Assembly: GCA_026182355.1 (NCBI GenBank)
Contig: JAPFBL010000585.1
Coordinates: forward strand, 98,433 to 162,432
DNA: 64,000 nt
Direction: 5' to 3'
Origin: Hermatobates lingyangjiaoensis
Taxonomy: Eukaryota > Arthropoda > Insecta > Hemiptera > Hermatobatidae
Part shown: piece by piece, positions 43,344 through 53,413 of the stretch
Numbering within the stretch: position 1 is the first letter of the stretch
How the letters are laid out: every line of letters begins with the position of its first letter
Program-made: the position numbers and the translations under genes
Notes under the pieces: model-generated
Database searches by the model: none
The model's input: the letters and a program-made list of their open reading frames with translations, nothing else
What the model was told of the DNA's origin: nothing

Positions 43344-46300
43344 TTTGGCGTTGCATGGAGAAATACTACAACTATTATGGTCAAACGGGAGAGGTGCAGG
43401 CCATTCACTTCTTATTATTTTCAGAGAAAGTCCAAGAAATCATAATTTAAAAATGACAACCCAAGTATCGCTGATTACACTAGATGGTTATTTTAAAAAT
43501 AACTTAAGCACATTTCTTTCTGACATGTAAAAGAGATTTTGAGAGCATAAATATTTTTTTGTTTTAATTTAGAGATAATAAGAGTGGTTCATCTAAGAAA
43601 CATGGTTAATATGTTCCAGCAGTCGCTTTGTGGAGACCAATCTAGTTAAAAATAAATACAGATGAGACTCGAATATAGATAGAGGAAGTGGATGGTTGCC
43701 AAGCGTTTAATCTTAAACAAACTGTAGAGAGGTGGGGCGGGGGGGGGGGGCTTTTTATTAGGACTGGTCACACTTAATTGACAGTAGAAGATCTGAAAGC
43801 GACTTTACTGGAGCAAATGAGAATGAAATATGCATGGAGGAGGAGACGGAAGGCGATGGAGAGGCCTGGTATGGAGCGAATGACGGAAATAGAGGAGTAC
43901 ACGGTCCAGACGATGCGTCCTCACTTCCCTATTCATCTTGAAATGTGTGGGCTGCTGCTTCCTTCAACAAAGCCTTCATTCTATCTTTAATTGTCATATG
44001 TAAACTAAATGTGAATTATTACCCTTTGCACATGGAAAAACTTGAAGTATCTTTCATTATACAGGTGTGTGAGACAGAATTTCAAACATTCAAAACTAAA
44101 AAATATTGTGACATTAATTAGAATTTACTATCGACAAGAAAACTGGAACCAATATTTCATCATTTGTCTTATTCTTTATGAAAATAATTTTCGTTTGAAT
44201 CGCAACGCCTTTGTCTTGGCAACTGAGCATTAAGATAAATATAATGTTTTTTAAAATATGAGAAAGATAAAAATTAATAACAATTAATTTTTTTATTATT
44301 ATTTATTAAATATCGTGATACGTGTGTTCTCATGTTTCCGTTGCAAAATGTCTCTCCTCAATTTGAAGCAAATCGTTAGAATTGAACTATATAAATGTAA
44401 AGGATATATTTTTTACAAATAGTAAAAAGATTATCTACGATTTTAGGGTTATGTACGTAGTTTTAAAATTATAATACACACGGAGAATGATTTTTAATAA
44501 TTAATCTTTCTTAACTAACAGTTCTTAACTTGACCAATATTTTGAAATATCAACTGCCAAAACAAGATCATTTAAAATCCGTTGGTCAATCAAGAACTTA
44601 TTCATCTTTATACAACAAACTAGTATTTGTTTACTATTATATACTGCCCCAAAAATAAATTGATTTTAAAGTAAACAATCAGTCATATCTATTTTACTTT
44701 TATTGTAGCTCTTTTCTAGTTAGTTAAATTAAACTCTGTTATTAAGATTTTATTTGATACCATCAGATTGAATCTTCTGAATGTTCATTTTAATTTGCAA
44801 CCGACACAGACTACGATTTATAGGTCAAAGACAGTAAACCTCCAATGAGTTTGGCTTGAGGGTTTTGCTTGTCAAAGGTTGAGTTGATTAAAAGCTCTTT
44901 CAATTGAAAGGTCAACAATATTCTTAAGTTAGTATACATTTTGAAATATGCAATTTGTGGTGTGTTAATAATTTTAAACCCTCAAGTTCAAGCTTTCTTA
45001 AATTAAGCTTTAGTTTTTTTTTTAAAATTAGTTATTTGTTACACCATATTTTATAATGTATTATTGTTTGAAATTTTTAAATAATATCGCGATTTATTTA
45101 TTGAACCATTTTTTTTACGAAATTGTGGACTGATTTTTGATTTGAAAATGTTATTTTCAATCCAAATAGAAAATGTTTTCATGTGATAAGATTCATGATC
45201 TGTCTCATCATTAATTGTAAGGTAAGTAGATAGTGATCACTAAAAAAGTGATTTTAGGATTTTGAGAGATTTATGGTGATCCTGATAAGGTGTTCGCCCG
45301 GCAAAAGGGTGAGTGTCATAAAATAGTCGACGAAGCTATTTACCCTCTTTGACAGAATTAAGGAGCCTTTTTGGAGGAGGCTGAATACCAGTTTGCACAT
45401 TAAATGTGACTTGGTGATAAAAGAGACTCTAATCACAGTCTTAAGACTTCATCTTATAATATTGGGTTCTTTACAGTTAATCTATAAAATCTGTAGCATT
45501 CGTGCCTTTAACACTATTATTTACATTTGTATACCTTTCATGTTAGTATATATGTTGTGTGTGGTCTTTGTTAGTAAATTCCCTTTTTCGTAATACCACT
45601 CTAAAAAATTTTTACCTTCGAAATTTAACAAATAGAGCCACACAAACCAATAGGTATCAAAATTATTTATTATTTCTTTTTCTTCAAAGTGGGATATTAA
45701 CAAATAACCTAAAGTCAGTTCAATCAATTTATACTTGAAATAATTTAATGATAAAATTCGTAATATCATTAATTAGAATAAAGTGGAATTGATTTTAAAT
45801 TAAATTAATTATATAGTTTATTGATTATTAATTATTGAAAAAGATTAAAAAATAAAATATCTAAATAAAGAAAATAAGAAGAATTATTCCTTTATTATCA
45901 AATTAATTTTGACTAATTTTTTTTTGAGTCATGAGTATAGATAAATTTTTATAAAAACTATCTATACTGATAAGGAAAATTAATTTAGGATGTAATTAAC
46001 AAGGTAAACCGCGCGGCACACAATGATAGCTCTTCGGATTATATTGCTTATTACTAGCGCCTCTGTCAAACGGTATAATTAATAAGGCCAGTAATTAATT
46101 CATCGAGTCCTGCTAACCTCTGTTACTACACGATGGTTCTCTGATTGCGAACTTTGCAAAAGCAACGATTATTAATCCTTAATACGATTTTCTTTTAAAA
46201 TGTAGACAGATTTAGTTATTTTTTCGTCTATTCGTTTCCTTAATTTAGATTTCCTTGAAGAATCAGTTCCATAGGTTCGCGGCAATCATAGCACAGCCAA

Positions 46301-46432
46301 TCCCATCCTCCGCCGAATCATCACAATAAAAAAAAAATTACTTGGAGTCACTTGGGAATTTTTGATATGGTAATAGCTATATTTTAAATAGGTTTGACCA
46401 AAAGGATTGCAGCACAAATATTATGGCAGTAT

Positions 46433-46433
<1 letters not shown>
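43344..46433. other. AT-rich intergenic DNA with a poly-G tract and small GC-richer patches
   Basis: A run of G at about 43738-43751. A purine-rich 70-codon plus frame (43778-43990, acidic/basic, no motif) follows it. A GC-richer patch at 45270-45440 and one at 45990-46320 show no known feature. No gene supported. Confidence 0.45.

Positions 46434-46482
<49 letters not shown>
46434..46482. repeat. (TA)n microsatellite
   Basis: About 24 TA dinucleotides directly beside the left arm of fold-back F11. Confidence 0.95.
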
Positions 46483-46486
<4 letters not shown>

Positions 46487-46606
46487 ATTTCACATAAACA
46501 CGTGAAATAACAATCAATGATCAAACCAAAATAAGAAAATGAGAAAACAAGACTAAGATCTTTCAACTGTAACAAGTGGTCTTCGTCAGAGTCAAAAACC
46601 GGATGT

Positions 46607-46645
<39 letters not shown>
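46483..46645 (-). repeat. Fold-back family, left arm F11, and TA run
   Basis: AAGATTTCACATAAACACGT through GATCAAACCAAAATAAGAAA, CTTTCAACTGTAACAAGTGG and TCTTCGTCAGAGTCAAAAAC. The minus strand has CTGACGA (46583-46589) and GAAA (46561-46564). A (TA)n run follows (46612-46645). Its matching opposite arm lies 1.2 kb away at 47815-47940, so the pair encloses the 194-codon ORF and two further TA runs. Confidence 0.88.
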
Positions 46646-46650
<5 letters not shown>

Positions 46651-46725
46651 ATCTAGGGGAGGTGTCTGGTTCTGATATCTGATTGGGACTAAATAAGGTT
46701 GACTCATTTTTTCAGTTGAAGGCTT

Positions 46726-47310
46726 CTAGCTCTCATCGAAGTCACGTACAGCGGTTCTTCTCATCCATGGAGTCATCTCCGCCGACACAGCAAAAAGTAT
46801 AAGGGCTCGCACTCCCTCAGAAAATAAACAGTTGCCGTGCGATGTCGACTTTTCCACTTCGAGTTTTCCCGGTCCGGTCCTGAAAAAAGCCATAAGTCTG
46901 CCACTGCTATCTTGTTGGGACTGGTCACAGCATGATGAACCCGCTGCCGGCCTGCCAGGAAAGGATAAGGGCTCACACTCCCTCAGGAAACACAAATACT
47001 GGCGTTGGGCATTGGCCCCACCATGCGGCGAGGTCTCATTAGTTGTATTTTTGGTTGGTAGGTTGGTTGTTGGTGTTTGAACGGCTATTGTTGGTGTTAA
47101 ATGGATGTTGTTGTTAATTGGTTGAAACTGGTTGCTGCGCGATGAAGCCGTTGTCGTCCTGCCAGGAAAAGTTAAGGGCTCACACTCCCTCAGTAAACAC
47201 GAATACTGGCACTGGACATTGGCCTCACTGTGCAGTGAGGTCTCCATACTATTGTTCCATAGGTTGTTAGTGCTGGTGGAAGTTCTTCTAAGAGTCTTGT
47301 TTTTCTTCAT
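46726..47310 (-). CDS. Hypothetical protein with internal repeats, possible retroelement ORF
   Basis: A 194-residue frame in unusually GC-rich DNA. It contains two copies of an approximately 35-residue repeat, each with a RECEPL...FPGR core and Ser/Thr-rich spacer (around residues 32-65 and 100-134). A third copy near the C-terminus is frameshifted (FSEGVRALI in this frame, FLRECEPLY in the next). It starts about 20 bp after a CTGAAGA / stem / GAAAC motif (47330-47357, minus). It lies between opposed fold-back arms. I recognise no domain. It may be the N-terminal ORF of a Penelope-like or related element, or a low-copy tandem repeat that happens to stay open. Confidence 0.4.
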   Translation of the reverse strand: MKKNKTLRRTSTSTNNLWNNSMETSLHSEANVQCQYSCLLRECEPLTFPGRTTTASSRSNQFQPINNNIHLTPTIAVQTPTTNLPTKNTTNETSPHGGANAQRQYLCFLRECEPLSFPGRPAAGSSCCDQSQQDSSGRLMAFFRTGPGKLEVEKSTSHGNCLFSEGVRALILFAVSAEMTPWMRRTAVRDFDES

Positions 47311-47329
47311 GAGTTATTTCTGCGACATG

Positions 47330-47357
47330 TTTCGACTGCGTCCACAATCATCTTCAG
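47330..47357 (-). promoter_or_regulatory. Hammerhead-core-like motif upstream of the 46726-47310 ORF
   Basis: Minus strand: CTGAAGA (47351-47357), one extra T, a weak stem (GATT/AGTC with a G.T pair), then GAAAC. In Penelope-like elements hammerhead motifs are known from the region before the ORF. Here the position fits but the cleavage strand was not located. Confidence 0.45.
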
Positions 47358-47385
47358 GCAAATTCTTGGGTGAAGAATATATTGA

Positions 47386-47388
47386 TAA

Positions 47389-47428
<40 letters not shown>

Positions 47429-47500
47429 GAATAATAATCAGAATAACACTTGTTGTAACATTTGTGGTAAATTAATCTATATATATATATATACAACAGA
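47386..47500. repeat. TA-rich microsatellites
   Basis: Two runs at about 47388-47428 and 47477-47493, the first imperfect with TTTA interruptions. Both-strand ORFs across them (Ile/Tyr runs) are artefacts. Confidence 0.9.
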
Positions 47501-47501
47501 T

Positions 47502-47545
47502 TCAATAATATATCGATCGTTTGATAGAATAGGTGTGTTATCTTA
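47502..47545 (-). repeat. Inverted fragment of Penelope-like 3' end
   Basis: TTCAATAATATATCGATCGT and GATAGAATAGGTGTGTTAT are the reverse complement, with changes, of the sequence that ends the PLE copy at 48970-49007 (TACACCTATTCTATCCAACG, GTTGATATATTATTGAAT). Confidence 0.7.
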
Positions 47546-47570
47546 TTATCTTATGGGTTAGATTTGTGAT

Positions 47571-47717
47571 TTCTTATTATCCTTTGTTTGTAGGCCTATG
47601 AAAAATGTTTTAAAATAAACCTGAAACGTCAGCAATGAGAGTTTGATTTTTGAACCTAGAAAATTTGACCGAATCTCGATTAGATAACACACCTATATAT
47701 ATATATATATATATATT
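47571..47717 (+). repeat. Penelope-like element 3'-tail copy and TA run
   Basis: CCTTTGTTTGTAGGCCTATG, AAAAATGTTTTAAAATAAAC, CTGAAACGTCAGCAATGAGA, GTTTGATTTTTGAACCTAGA and TTGACCGAATCTCGATTAGA match the tail at 48868-48965 closely. A TA run at 47693-47717 follows ACACACC. Confidence 0.82.
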
Positions 47718-47809
47718 TATGAAATCGCCACCGCGTCTGCCTGTCTTCCTGCGGGACTCTTCACCTCCTGATGACGACAATGGTCGAAATACAGAAGTGA
47801 GTTATGAAC
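47718..47809 (+). repeat. Fragment with hammerhead-core-like motif (CTGATGA type)
   Basis: CTGATGA (47768-47774), one extra C, GAC/GTC stem with AATG loop, GAAA (47786-47789), then TACAGAAGTGAGTTATG. Related to 31509-31530 (minus). Confidence 0.65.
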
Positions 47810-47955
47810 AGAACTCATTTGGGTTTTTGACTCTGACGAAGACCGCTTGTTACGGTTGAAAGATCTTAGTCTTCTTTTCCCATTTCTTATTGTGGTTTGA
47901 ACATTGATTGTTATTTCACGTGTTTATGTGAAATCATTTTATATATATATATAAC
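47810..47955 (+). repeat. Fold-back family, right arm F12, and TA run
   Basis: GGGTTTTTGACTCTGACGAA, GACCGCTTGTTACGGTTGAA, AGATCTTAGTCTTCTTTTCC to TTTCACGTGTTTATGTGAAA, then TA repeats at 47940-47953. CTGACGA is at 47833-47839, ACCG/CGGT arms, GAAA at 47858-47861. Opposite in orientation to F11. Confidence 0.9.
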
Positions 47956-47983
47956 TTAATTGAAAATAACTTATATATAATAA

Positions 47984-48538
47984 CGTTATTGGTTTAAATA
48001 TACAAGAGAACAACCAGAACATTCCAATCAAAATCATGCTGAACTTGAAGTTTTAAATAAAAAGTATTTCAAATTTCCGTATGTTGAGGGCTTATCACAA
48101 TCAATTAGAAAAGTTTTCAAACGAAATGTACCTGAAGTTACATTGGCATTTTATAACAAAAGAAAAGTCAAGTCATTATTTTCAAATTTGAAACAAAAAA
48201 TACCAAAGGAGTTACAAAGTAACCTCATTTATGCGATCAAATGTAAAGACTGCGACAAGCGTTATTACGGAGAAACAAGTCGTTTTTTAAAAGAAAGACT
48301 TTATCAACATTCTTATTCAATAAGAACTAATAAAAGTAACGCCACTGCTTTAGCATTCCATGCCTTAAACGAAGGTCACATGTTCGATTTTGAAGAAGCA
48401 ATTATAGTAGATAAAGAACAAGATGAGCAAAGAATAAAGATCCTCGAAATGCTATATATTAAAAAAGATCTAAGTTCAGTTAATCATAGAAGTGACATTA
48501 CCAATTTGAACAATATTTATTCAGGAGTGTTAAGTTGA
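47984..48538 (+). pseudogene. Penelope-like element ORF, C-terminal GIY-YIG endonuclease part
   Basis: The open frame starts at 47984 after a stop, without a proper start, and ends with TGA at 48536. The N-terminal part has the PLE linker (FPYVEGLSQSIRKVFKRNVP). From Met at 48143 the 131 residues hold a GIY-YIG domain: YAI at 30-32, YYG at 41-43, T45, R47/R52, H56 and a Glu at 102. A C34-x2-C37 with H73 and H79 is the Cys2His2 feature typical of PLE endonucleases, which nick target DNA for reverse transcription. The reverse transcriptase and everything upstream are missing, so this is a 5'-truncated, dead copy. The domain itself is intact. Confidence 0.92.
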
Positions 48539-49008
48539 TTTTAGTGAAATTTAATTTCCTTAGTTCCTTTTTGTGTTCTTTGAGTGAACAGTGTTTCGGT
48601 TTACATGTAATTGTAATCAGTTAGTCTGGTCCAAGTTTTTGACCAGTTAAGATGTTAGTTCACTAACTATCTATTGTTACTTCATTTTATATAATGTAAA
48701 TTTCATCATTTTTCTAATTCAAAAATTCTGACTTCAGTAAGTTCATAAAAATGTTTATTGCTTTTCTATTACTTCTACTTGTATATATATTTTTGTTTTT
48801 TCACAACTGTAATATTCCATTTTGATGTTGGTTATATGTTGATGTTTATATATGATTTCTTGTCATCCTTTGTTTGTAGGCCTATGAAAAAGGTTTTAAA
48901 TAAAACCGAAACGTCGGCATTGAGAGTTTGATTTTGATCCTGGAAAATTGACCGAATCCCGATTACATTATACACCTATTCTATCCAACGGTTGATATAT
49001 TATTGAAT

Positions 49009-49010
<2 letters not shown>
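48539..49010 (+). mobile_element. 3' UTR and tail of the Penelope-like element
   Basis: Follows the GIY-YIG ORF directly. The distal part TTTGTAGGCCTATGAAAAAG, GTTTTAAATAAAACCGAAAC, GTCGGCATTGAGAGTTTGAT, CCTGGAAAATTGACCGAATC is the reference for tails at 10913, 16031 and 47571. It ends near TTGATATATTATTGAATTTT, followed by TA repeats (49014-49049). Confidence 0.85.

Positions 49011-49013
<3 letters not shown>

Positions 49014-49049
<36 letters not shown>
49014..49049. repeat. (TA)n microsatellite
   Basis: About 18 TA dinucleotides at the 3' end of the PLE copy, the same placement as at other retroelement-like ends in the window. Confidence 0.95.
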
Positions 49050-49053
<4 letters not shown>

Positions 49054-50590
49054 TTTGTGTGTCTCCAACCATCTCTCTACCAGTGCTCTTAGTTCCCCTC
49101 TCTTATCTCTCCTGTAGACAGGAAATTGTTTAAAGACCTATATGAAATGAAAAAGGTTTAGAAGACAATGTATAGCTGCTTGACGAGAACATTAAAACTA
49201 CAGAGGAAAAGTAACAAATATCTCTCCGGTATTTTTCATGGTATAAACCACTGTTCTAGTCTTTGGTCAAAGGTTAAAACTAGCCAAGGAAATTTTTATT
49301 TTTCAATACAAGGGACAAGTAAATGGGCCAGTTTAGCTTGAATTTCTGTGAAGCAACTTACATTAGCGAATGTAGTGGTAAAAGGCCTAGATGCCTGTCC
49401 ACTAATTTGGCATGCACGTTGCTGTACCCTTGACCCTAACAAATGTCTGTTACATGTCGAAAACTGATTTACTTACAATCTATCATCCAAACATTGAGTG
49501 TGTGATTCATGATTGGTTAGCCTTTGCAAGTTATAAAACGAATCCGAAGAAATCCGGTACAACAGCTTGTACTTAATAATATGTTGTTTTTTTTTTTAAG
49601 ATTGCAAGCAATTTTAATCGCATCACCAGTTTCTTTACTATATATATTAACAATATTCTCTCCTTTCCTACAGTCAGTTCATGTTATAAATTCTGAATAG
49701 TTATATAAAGCTAGGCAGGTTTAATAAGACTTGCGAAAAAAAAAAAGAAAAAAAAAGGAGCAAAAGCGAGATGGTTCTAACGAAGGGAAGGCGTAATGGA
49801 GCCAAGTCGAGATAAAAGCCCATTCTCGTTTCATAATCATCAGAATGTGATTAGGGCGTTATTCAGTCAACTGCCTACCCTCTTGATAAACCACCATTAC
49901 AGGCGCTCTAAATGACACTAGTCACCTTGAAAATCTCACTTTTAATTGAAGCACATACATCTCGTTATTTACATTGCTTGTTATCCACATTTTTTTTATA
50001 CGAAAAATGATTTATAATTGTATTTATCCAGACTCAAAACCAGTTATACAAACGTATTATTCCAACTATATGTTATTGCATTGTTTATTTTATTTATAAA
50101 GAGGGTATAGACGAATAAATGGAATTCGTAAATACAATATATTGTCTGACAATTACATACATACACACCCAGACACAGACACACACACACACACACACAC
50201 ACACACAAGCACACTACACACAAACATAGTTTCCTAAAACTCTAAAAGTATTAAAGAGAGACTGTATATTCCTCTAAGTCGACGGTGAAATTTTTTTTAA
50301 GAGTTTCACTAGATGTCACATTTACAAGTTTGGTTTTGGGCACTAAAACTTCCGTGCGGTTTTCTCTTCCTATGCTTGAAATTGCCATAATATCTGTGCA
50401 AGAGACATTGTAAAAATTTAAGGGATGCAAGCTTTTGATAATTAAATATTGGTTTTTATCAGATAGAATGATGACTTAGAGTTGAATGCATATATATTCT
50501 TCAGGGTGAGCATTCTTTTGTTGGTCAGTAAGCCAAGCAGAGAGCCGGATTTAAATTTTCAACTCTTTTTCACTTGAAATAAATATATAA
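49050..50590. other. Intergenic DNA with an (AC)n tract at 50176-50207
   Basis: No gene supported. A pyrimidine-rich stretch at 49055-49120 ends CTCTCCTGTAGACAGG and looks like a splice acceptor, but no open frame follows. Confidence 0.45.
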
Positions 50591-50591
50591 C

Positions 50592-50760
50592 AAAATTTCA
50601 CAATAATCACGTGAAGTAACTATCAATGATCAAACCACAATATTATGGTTTATATATATACTAATATTTATCAATAAAATATATTGTATTATTTATATAT
50701 ATAATATATATATTAATTTATCAATATATATTTATAATTTTATATATATATACATATATT
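50592..50760. repeat. Fold-back family end fragment and imperfect TA tract
   Basis: AAAATTTCACAATAATCACG, TGAAGTAACTATCAATGATC, AAACCACAATATTATGGTT is the outer left arm only, followed by imperfect TA/TTATA sequence to 50760. Confidence 0.7.
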
Positions 50761-50789
50761 TTCTATGTTTTGTTATTGAGGGCTAGGTC

Positions 50790-51066
50790 AAATAAAAGAA
50801 AATAAACTCCTTCCTAGGCTGACATTTCGATGTATTTGTACATCATCTTCAGGGCTAAAATTAGAGTAAGAACTATAATACATTTACCAAAACAAACTAC
50901 AACTCACATAGAGAACTAACACAAATTTTTTTTAGACCAACAGATACATACAAAAGGTTAACATCTGTTGGTCTTATAAAAAATTTGTGTTAGTTCTCTA
51001 TGTGAGTTGTAGTTTGTTTTACTCTAATTTTAGCCCTGGAGATGATGTACAAATACATCGAAACGT
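50790..51066. repeat. Large hairpin with two opposed hammerhead-core-like motifs
   Basis: Outer arms: TACATCATCTTCAGGGCTAA, AATTAGAGTAA (from 50839) opposite TTACTCTAATTTTAGCCCTG, GAGATGATGTA (to 51050). Inner arms AAACAAACTACAACTCACAT, AGAGAACTAACACAAATTTT (50891-50930) and complement (50980-51020). Near the centre, ACCAACAGATACATAC and AACATCTGTTGGTCTTATAA. The minus core is CTGAAGA (50846-50852) with perfect GATGTA/TACATC stem and GAAA. The plus core is CTGGAGA (51036-51042), with A6 changed. Confidence 0.9.
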
Positions 51067-51135
51067 ATAAATACATTTATATATATAACTGCTTTGAGGC
51101 CTTTCACTTTATATCGTCAGAGAGCAAAGGTTTAT
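51067..51135 (-). repeat. Fragment with CTGACGA core-like motif
   Basis: Minus strand CTGACGA (51114-51120), TATAAAGT, GAAA (51102-51105), GGCCTCAAAGC. Related to 20209-20229 (minus). Confidence 0.55.
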
Positions 51136-52230
51136 TTTATATTTTACGGTTTATAGCATTTATTTTTATTGTTTTCCTTTTTCCTTTTAGTTTAATCTTC
51201 ATTGATGGCACCACATATTTATTTATTAGTATTTTTCTGCATGTATATGCAGATGAATCGTTTTTATCACATGATTGACTTTGAAGTGATAGTTTGTTCC
51301 GTTGTTCTGTTCATCAAAGATGATAGAATCTTTGATTTGAGCATCTAAAAGCTCAACAATATTGCTAATTAAACCTTATTTTACTACTTAAATGATTTTT
51401 TAACTAAATCATTTTAGTATAATATTTTTTTTTTACAAACTGATGGCATAGAAATATAAATTCTGAAGTTGTAAATTAGCACATGTATTTGTGAAAATGC
51501 TATAATGGTTTATTCTTGCAGTCAGAGGGTAAGGGAGTATTTGGTATCCAGACAATATTTTTGCAACTAATAAAAACAATACACATTAATTATAAAATTA
51601 TACAAAATTATTATAAATGGGTATTTTGTTTCATGCTTTTGACAGTAGAAATTACAACAGGTTTATTAAACCACTTTTAATAATTACATTGGGTCTAAAA
51701 GTAAGCGAGAGAGAGGGTGTGAGAGGGAGAGTAACTTTAAACGATAAAGTATAAGTTTGTAAGAAAGTTTGAAATGTTGACGTCTATTTAATTACTCGAC
51801 TGCTTTAATTTTCGAGTATTTGCCAGGAAAACCTTTTTCTCTGCAGAAGTGTTCATAGTCATTTAAATTCCGCTTCGATTTAATCTGACCTCTGTTTGTT
51901 CAGTTTGCCAAATGTTTCTACAATTCAAGTCACTCATACTTTTTGTATAAGTTATTTATTTTTTCTTCAAACCTAATTATAAAAACTGAATTTTAATGAA
52001 ACTTAAACTTGCTACTTCTTGTTTTAATAATAAAAAAAAACTTGAAAATCTTGAAGCATGCTTTGCATATTTCTCTTTTAAGTATCTTTTGTAATTTGTT
52101 AAAATTACTTTATTAAAAATATGGTGTAAACAGTTTCAAGTAAACAGTATTGAAAAAAGAACTAAACTGATAGGCAATTCATTTAATAAACACAGAATTT
52201 GATAAGTTGTACTTTACCAGAAATGTAAGT
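51136..52230. other. AT-rich intergenic DNA, nothing recognised
   Basis: Includes a short GA-rich patch at 51700-51730. The 78-codon plus frame 51042-51278 begins inside the hairpin and is Phe/Ile-rich. No gene called. Confidence 0.5.
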
Positions 52231-52442
52231 TCTTTTTTTGTTTTCAAATATATCAATCTCCTTGTTCGGAAACTTATTTTGAACAGTTCGTCATCAGGAA
52301 GAGCTTAGATGAAAAGATGAGGTAAATAAACGATACAGGTGAGCAGTTCTCTTCAGAGATCTGTTCACTTGAGACGTTTATTCATCTCATCTTTTATTTT
52401 AAGCCTCTTCCTGATGACGAACTGTGGTTTGAAATTCGACAA
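52231..52442. repeat. Hairpin with opposed CTGATGA motifs
   Basis: Left arm TTTTGAACAGTTCGTCATCA, GGAAGAGCTTAGATGAAAAG, ATGAG and right arm CTCATCTTTTATTTTAAGCC, TCTTCCTGATGACGAACTGT. Plus: CTGATGA (52411-52417), GAAC/GTTT stem, GAAA (52431-52434). Minus: CTGATGA (52291-52297), but the GAAA has become CAAAA. The centre has AGTTCTCTTCAGAGATCTGTTC. Confidence 0.85.
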
Positions 52443-52715
52443 TAGCAAATCTATTTTTATTGTGTTTTAGTCGCTTAAAAATATGTCTTAGTATTAATTA
52501 TTGATGATATATTATAATTATTTAGCATGCAATAATATTAATTTTTCACAATTAATAAAAATGTATTAATCAGCCGTTTATGATAATTATTTAGTTTAGA
52601 AGTGTCACATTTACTCCTAAAATAGTAAGTGAATAAAATTACTCCAGTACTTGTGAAATCAACAGTCTGTATGGAAACAGTGTAAAATATGATAGTAATT
52701 GAAACACAAAGTCAC
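52443..52715. other. AT-rich intergenic DNA
   Basis: Nothing recognised. Confidence 0.5.
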
Positions 52716-52970
52716 ATATATAAGTATATATATATATTATATATGTAAATGATCAAACCACAATATGAAGTGGGAAAACAAGATTAAGAAAGATCTTAGT
52801 CTTGTTTTTCCATTTCATATTGTGGTTTGATCATTGATTCTTGTTTCACATATACACGTGAAATAAGAATGAATGATCAAACCACAATACGAAATGGGGG
52901 AAAAAAAGATTAAGATCATTCAACCACAACAAGCGTTCTTCGTCAGAGTCAAAAACCCAACTGGAACACT
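52716..52970. repeat. Fold-back elements in tandem
   Basis: A TA tract (52720-52746), then a core-deleted palindrome (52749-52840: GATCAAACCACAATATGAAG ... TTCATATTGTGGTTTGATCA) followed at once by another left arm (52841-52966) ending in TTCGTCAGAGTCAAAAACCC, AACTGG. In this second arm GAAA is changed to GAAT (minus), so the core is broken. Confidence 0.85.
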
Positions 52971-53005
52971 AGATGCAGAAACATCTTAGTGAGGAGTTTA
53001 CAGTA

Positions 53006-53024
53006 GGGGGGGGGGGGGGGGGGA
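53006..53024. repeat. Poly-G tract
   Basis: About 18 consecutive G, the longest homopolymer G in the window. Together with 17836 and 43738 this makes three isolated G runs in an AT-rich context. Length may be uncertain in the assembly. Confidence 0.85.
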
Positions 53025-53413
53025 GACTGGTATTTTAAAAGGGTGTAAAATGCAGGAAAGGACAAATTTCCAGAGAGGGATGTTTGAGGAAACAAAGGAA
53101 TACAATAAGAAAGGGTAAAAAAAACTATCTGCTTTCTGTCAATCCTCTTAGAAGAGGCTATTGCTCTCGTCAACAAAGTATCAAGCTTGAAGAGCCTGTT
53201 ATTTGATCTATTAAATTTAGATCATAGAGAGGATTCGATAATATTTCTTAAGAACAATGATTTTTCATAGGTAAATAATTATTTAAAAAAATAATTGTAG
53301 TTTTAATGTATGGGCTTTTGTCAAGCTAGACAAACAATTTTTTACTACAGGGCCGAAGAAAGGAAAAAGATTACAGAAATCAGAGTAGATTTCGGTCATG
53401 GTATTGATAGATA

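Noticed and set aside
43201..43530. 109-codon plus-strand ORF
   Set aside because: It crosses the right end of the hAT element into flanking DNA, so it cannot be an ancestral coding unit.
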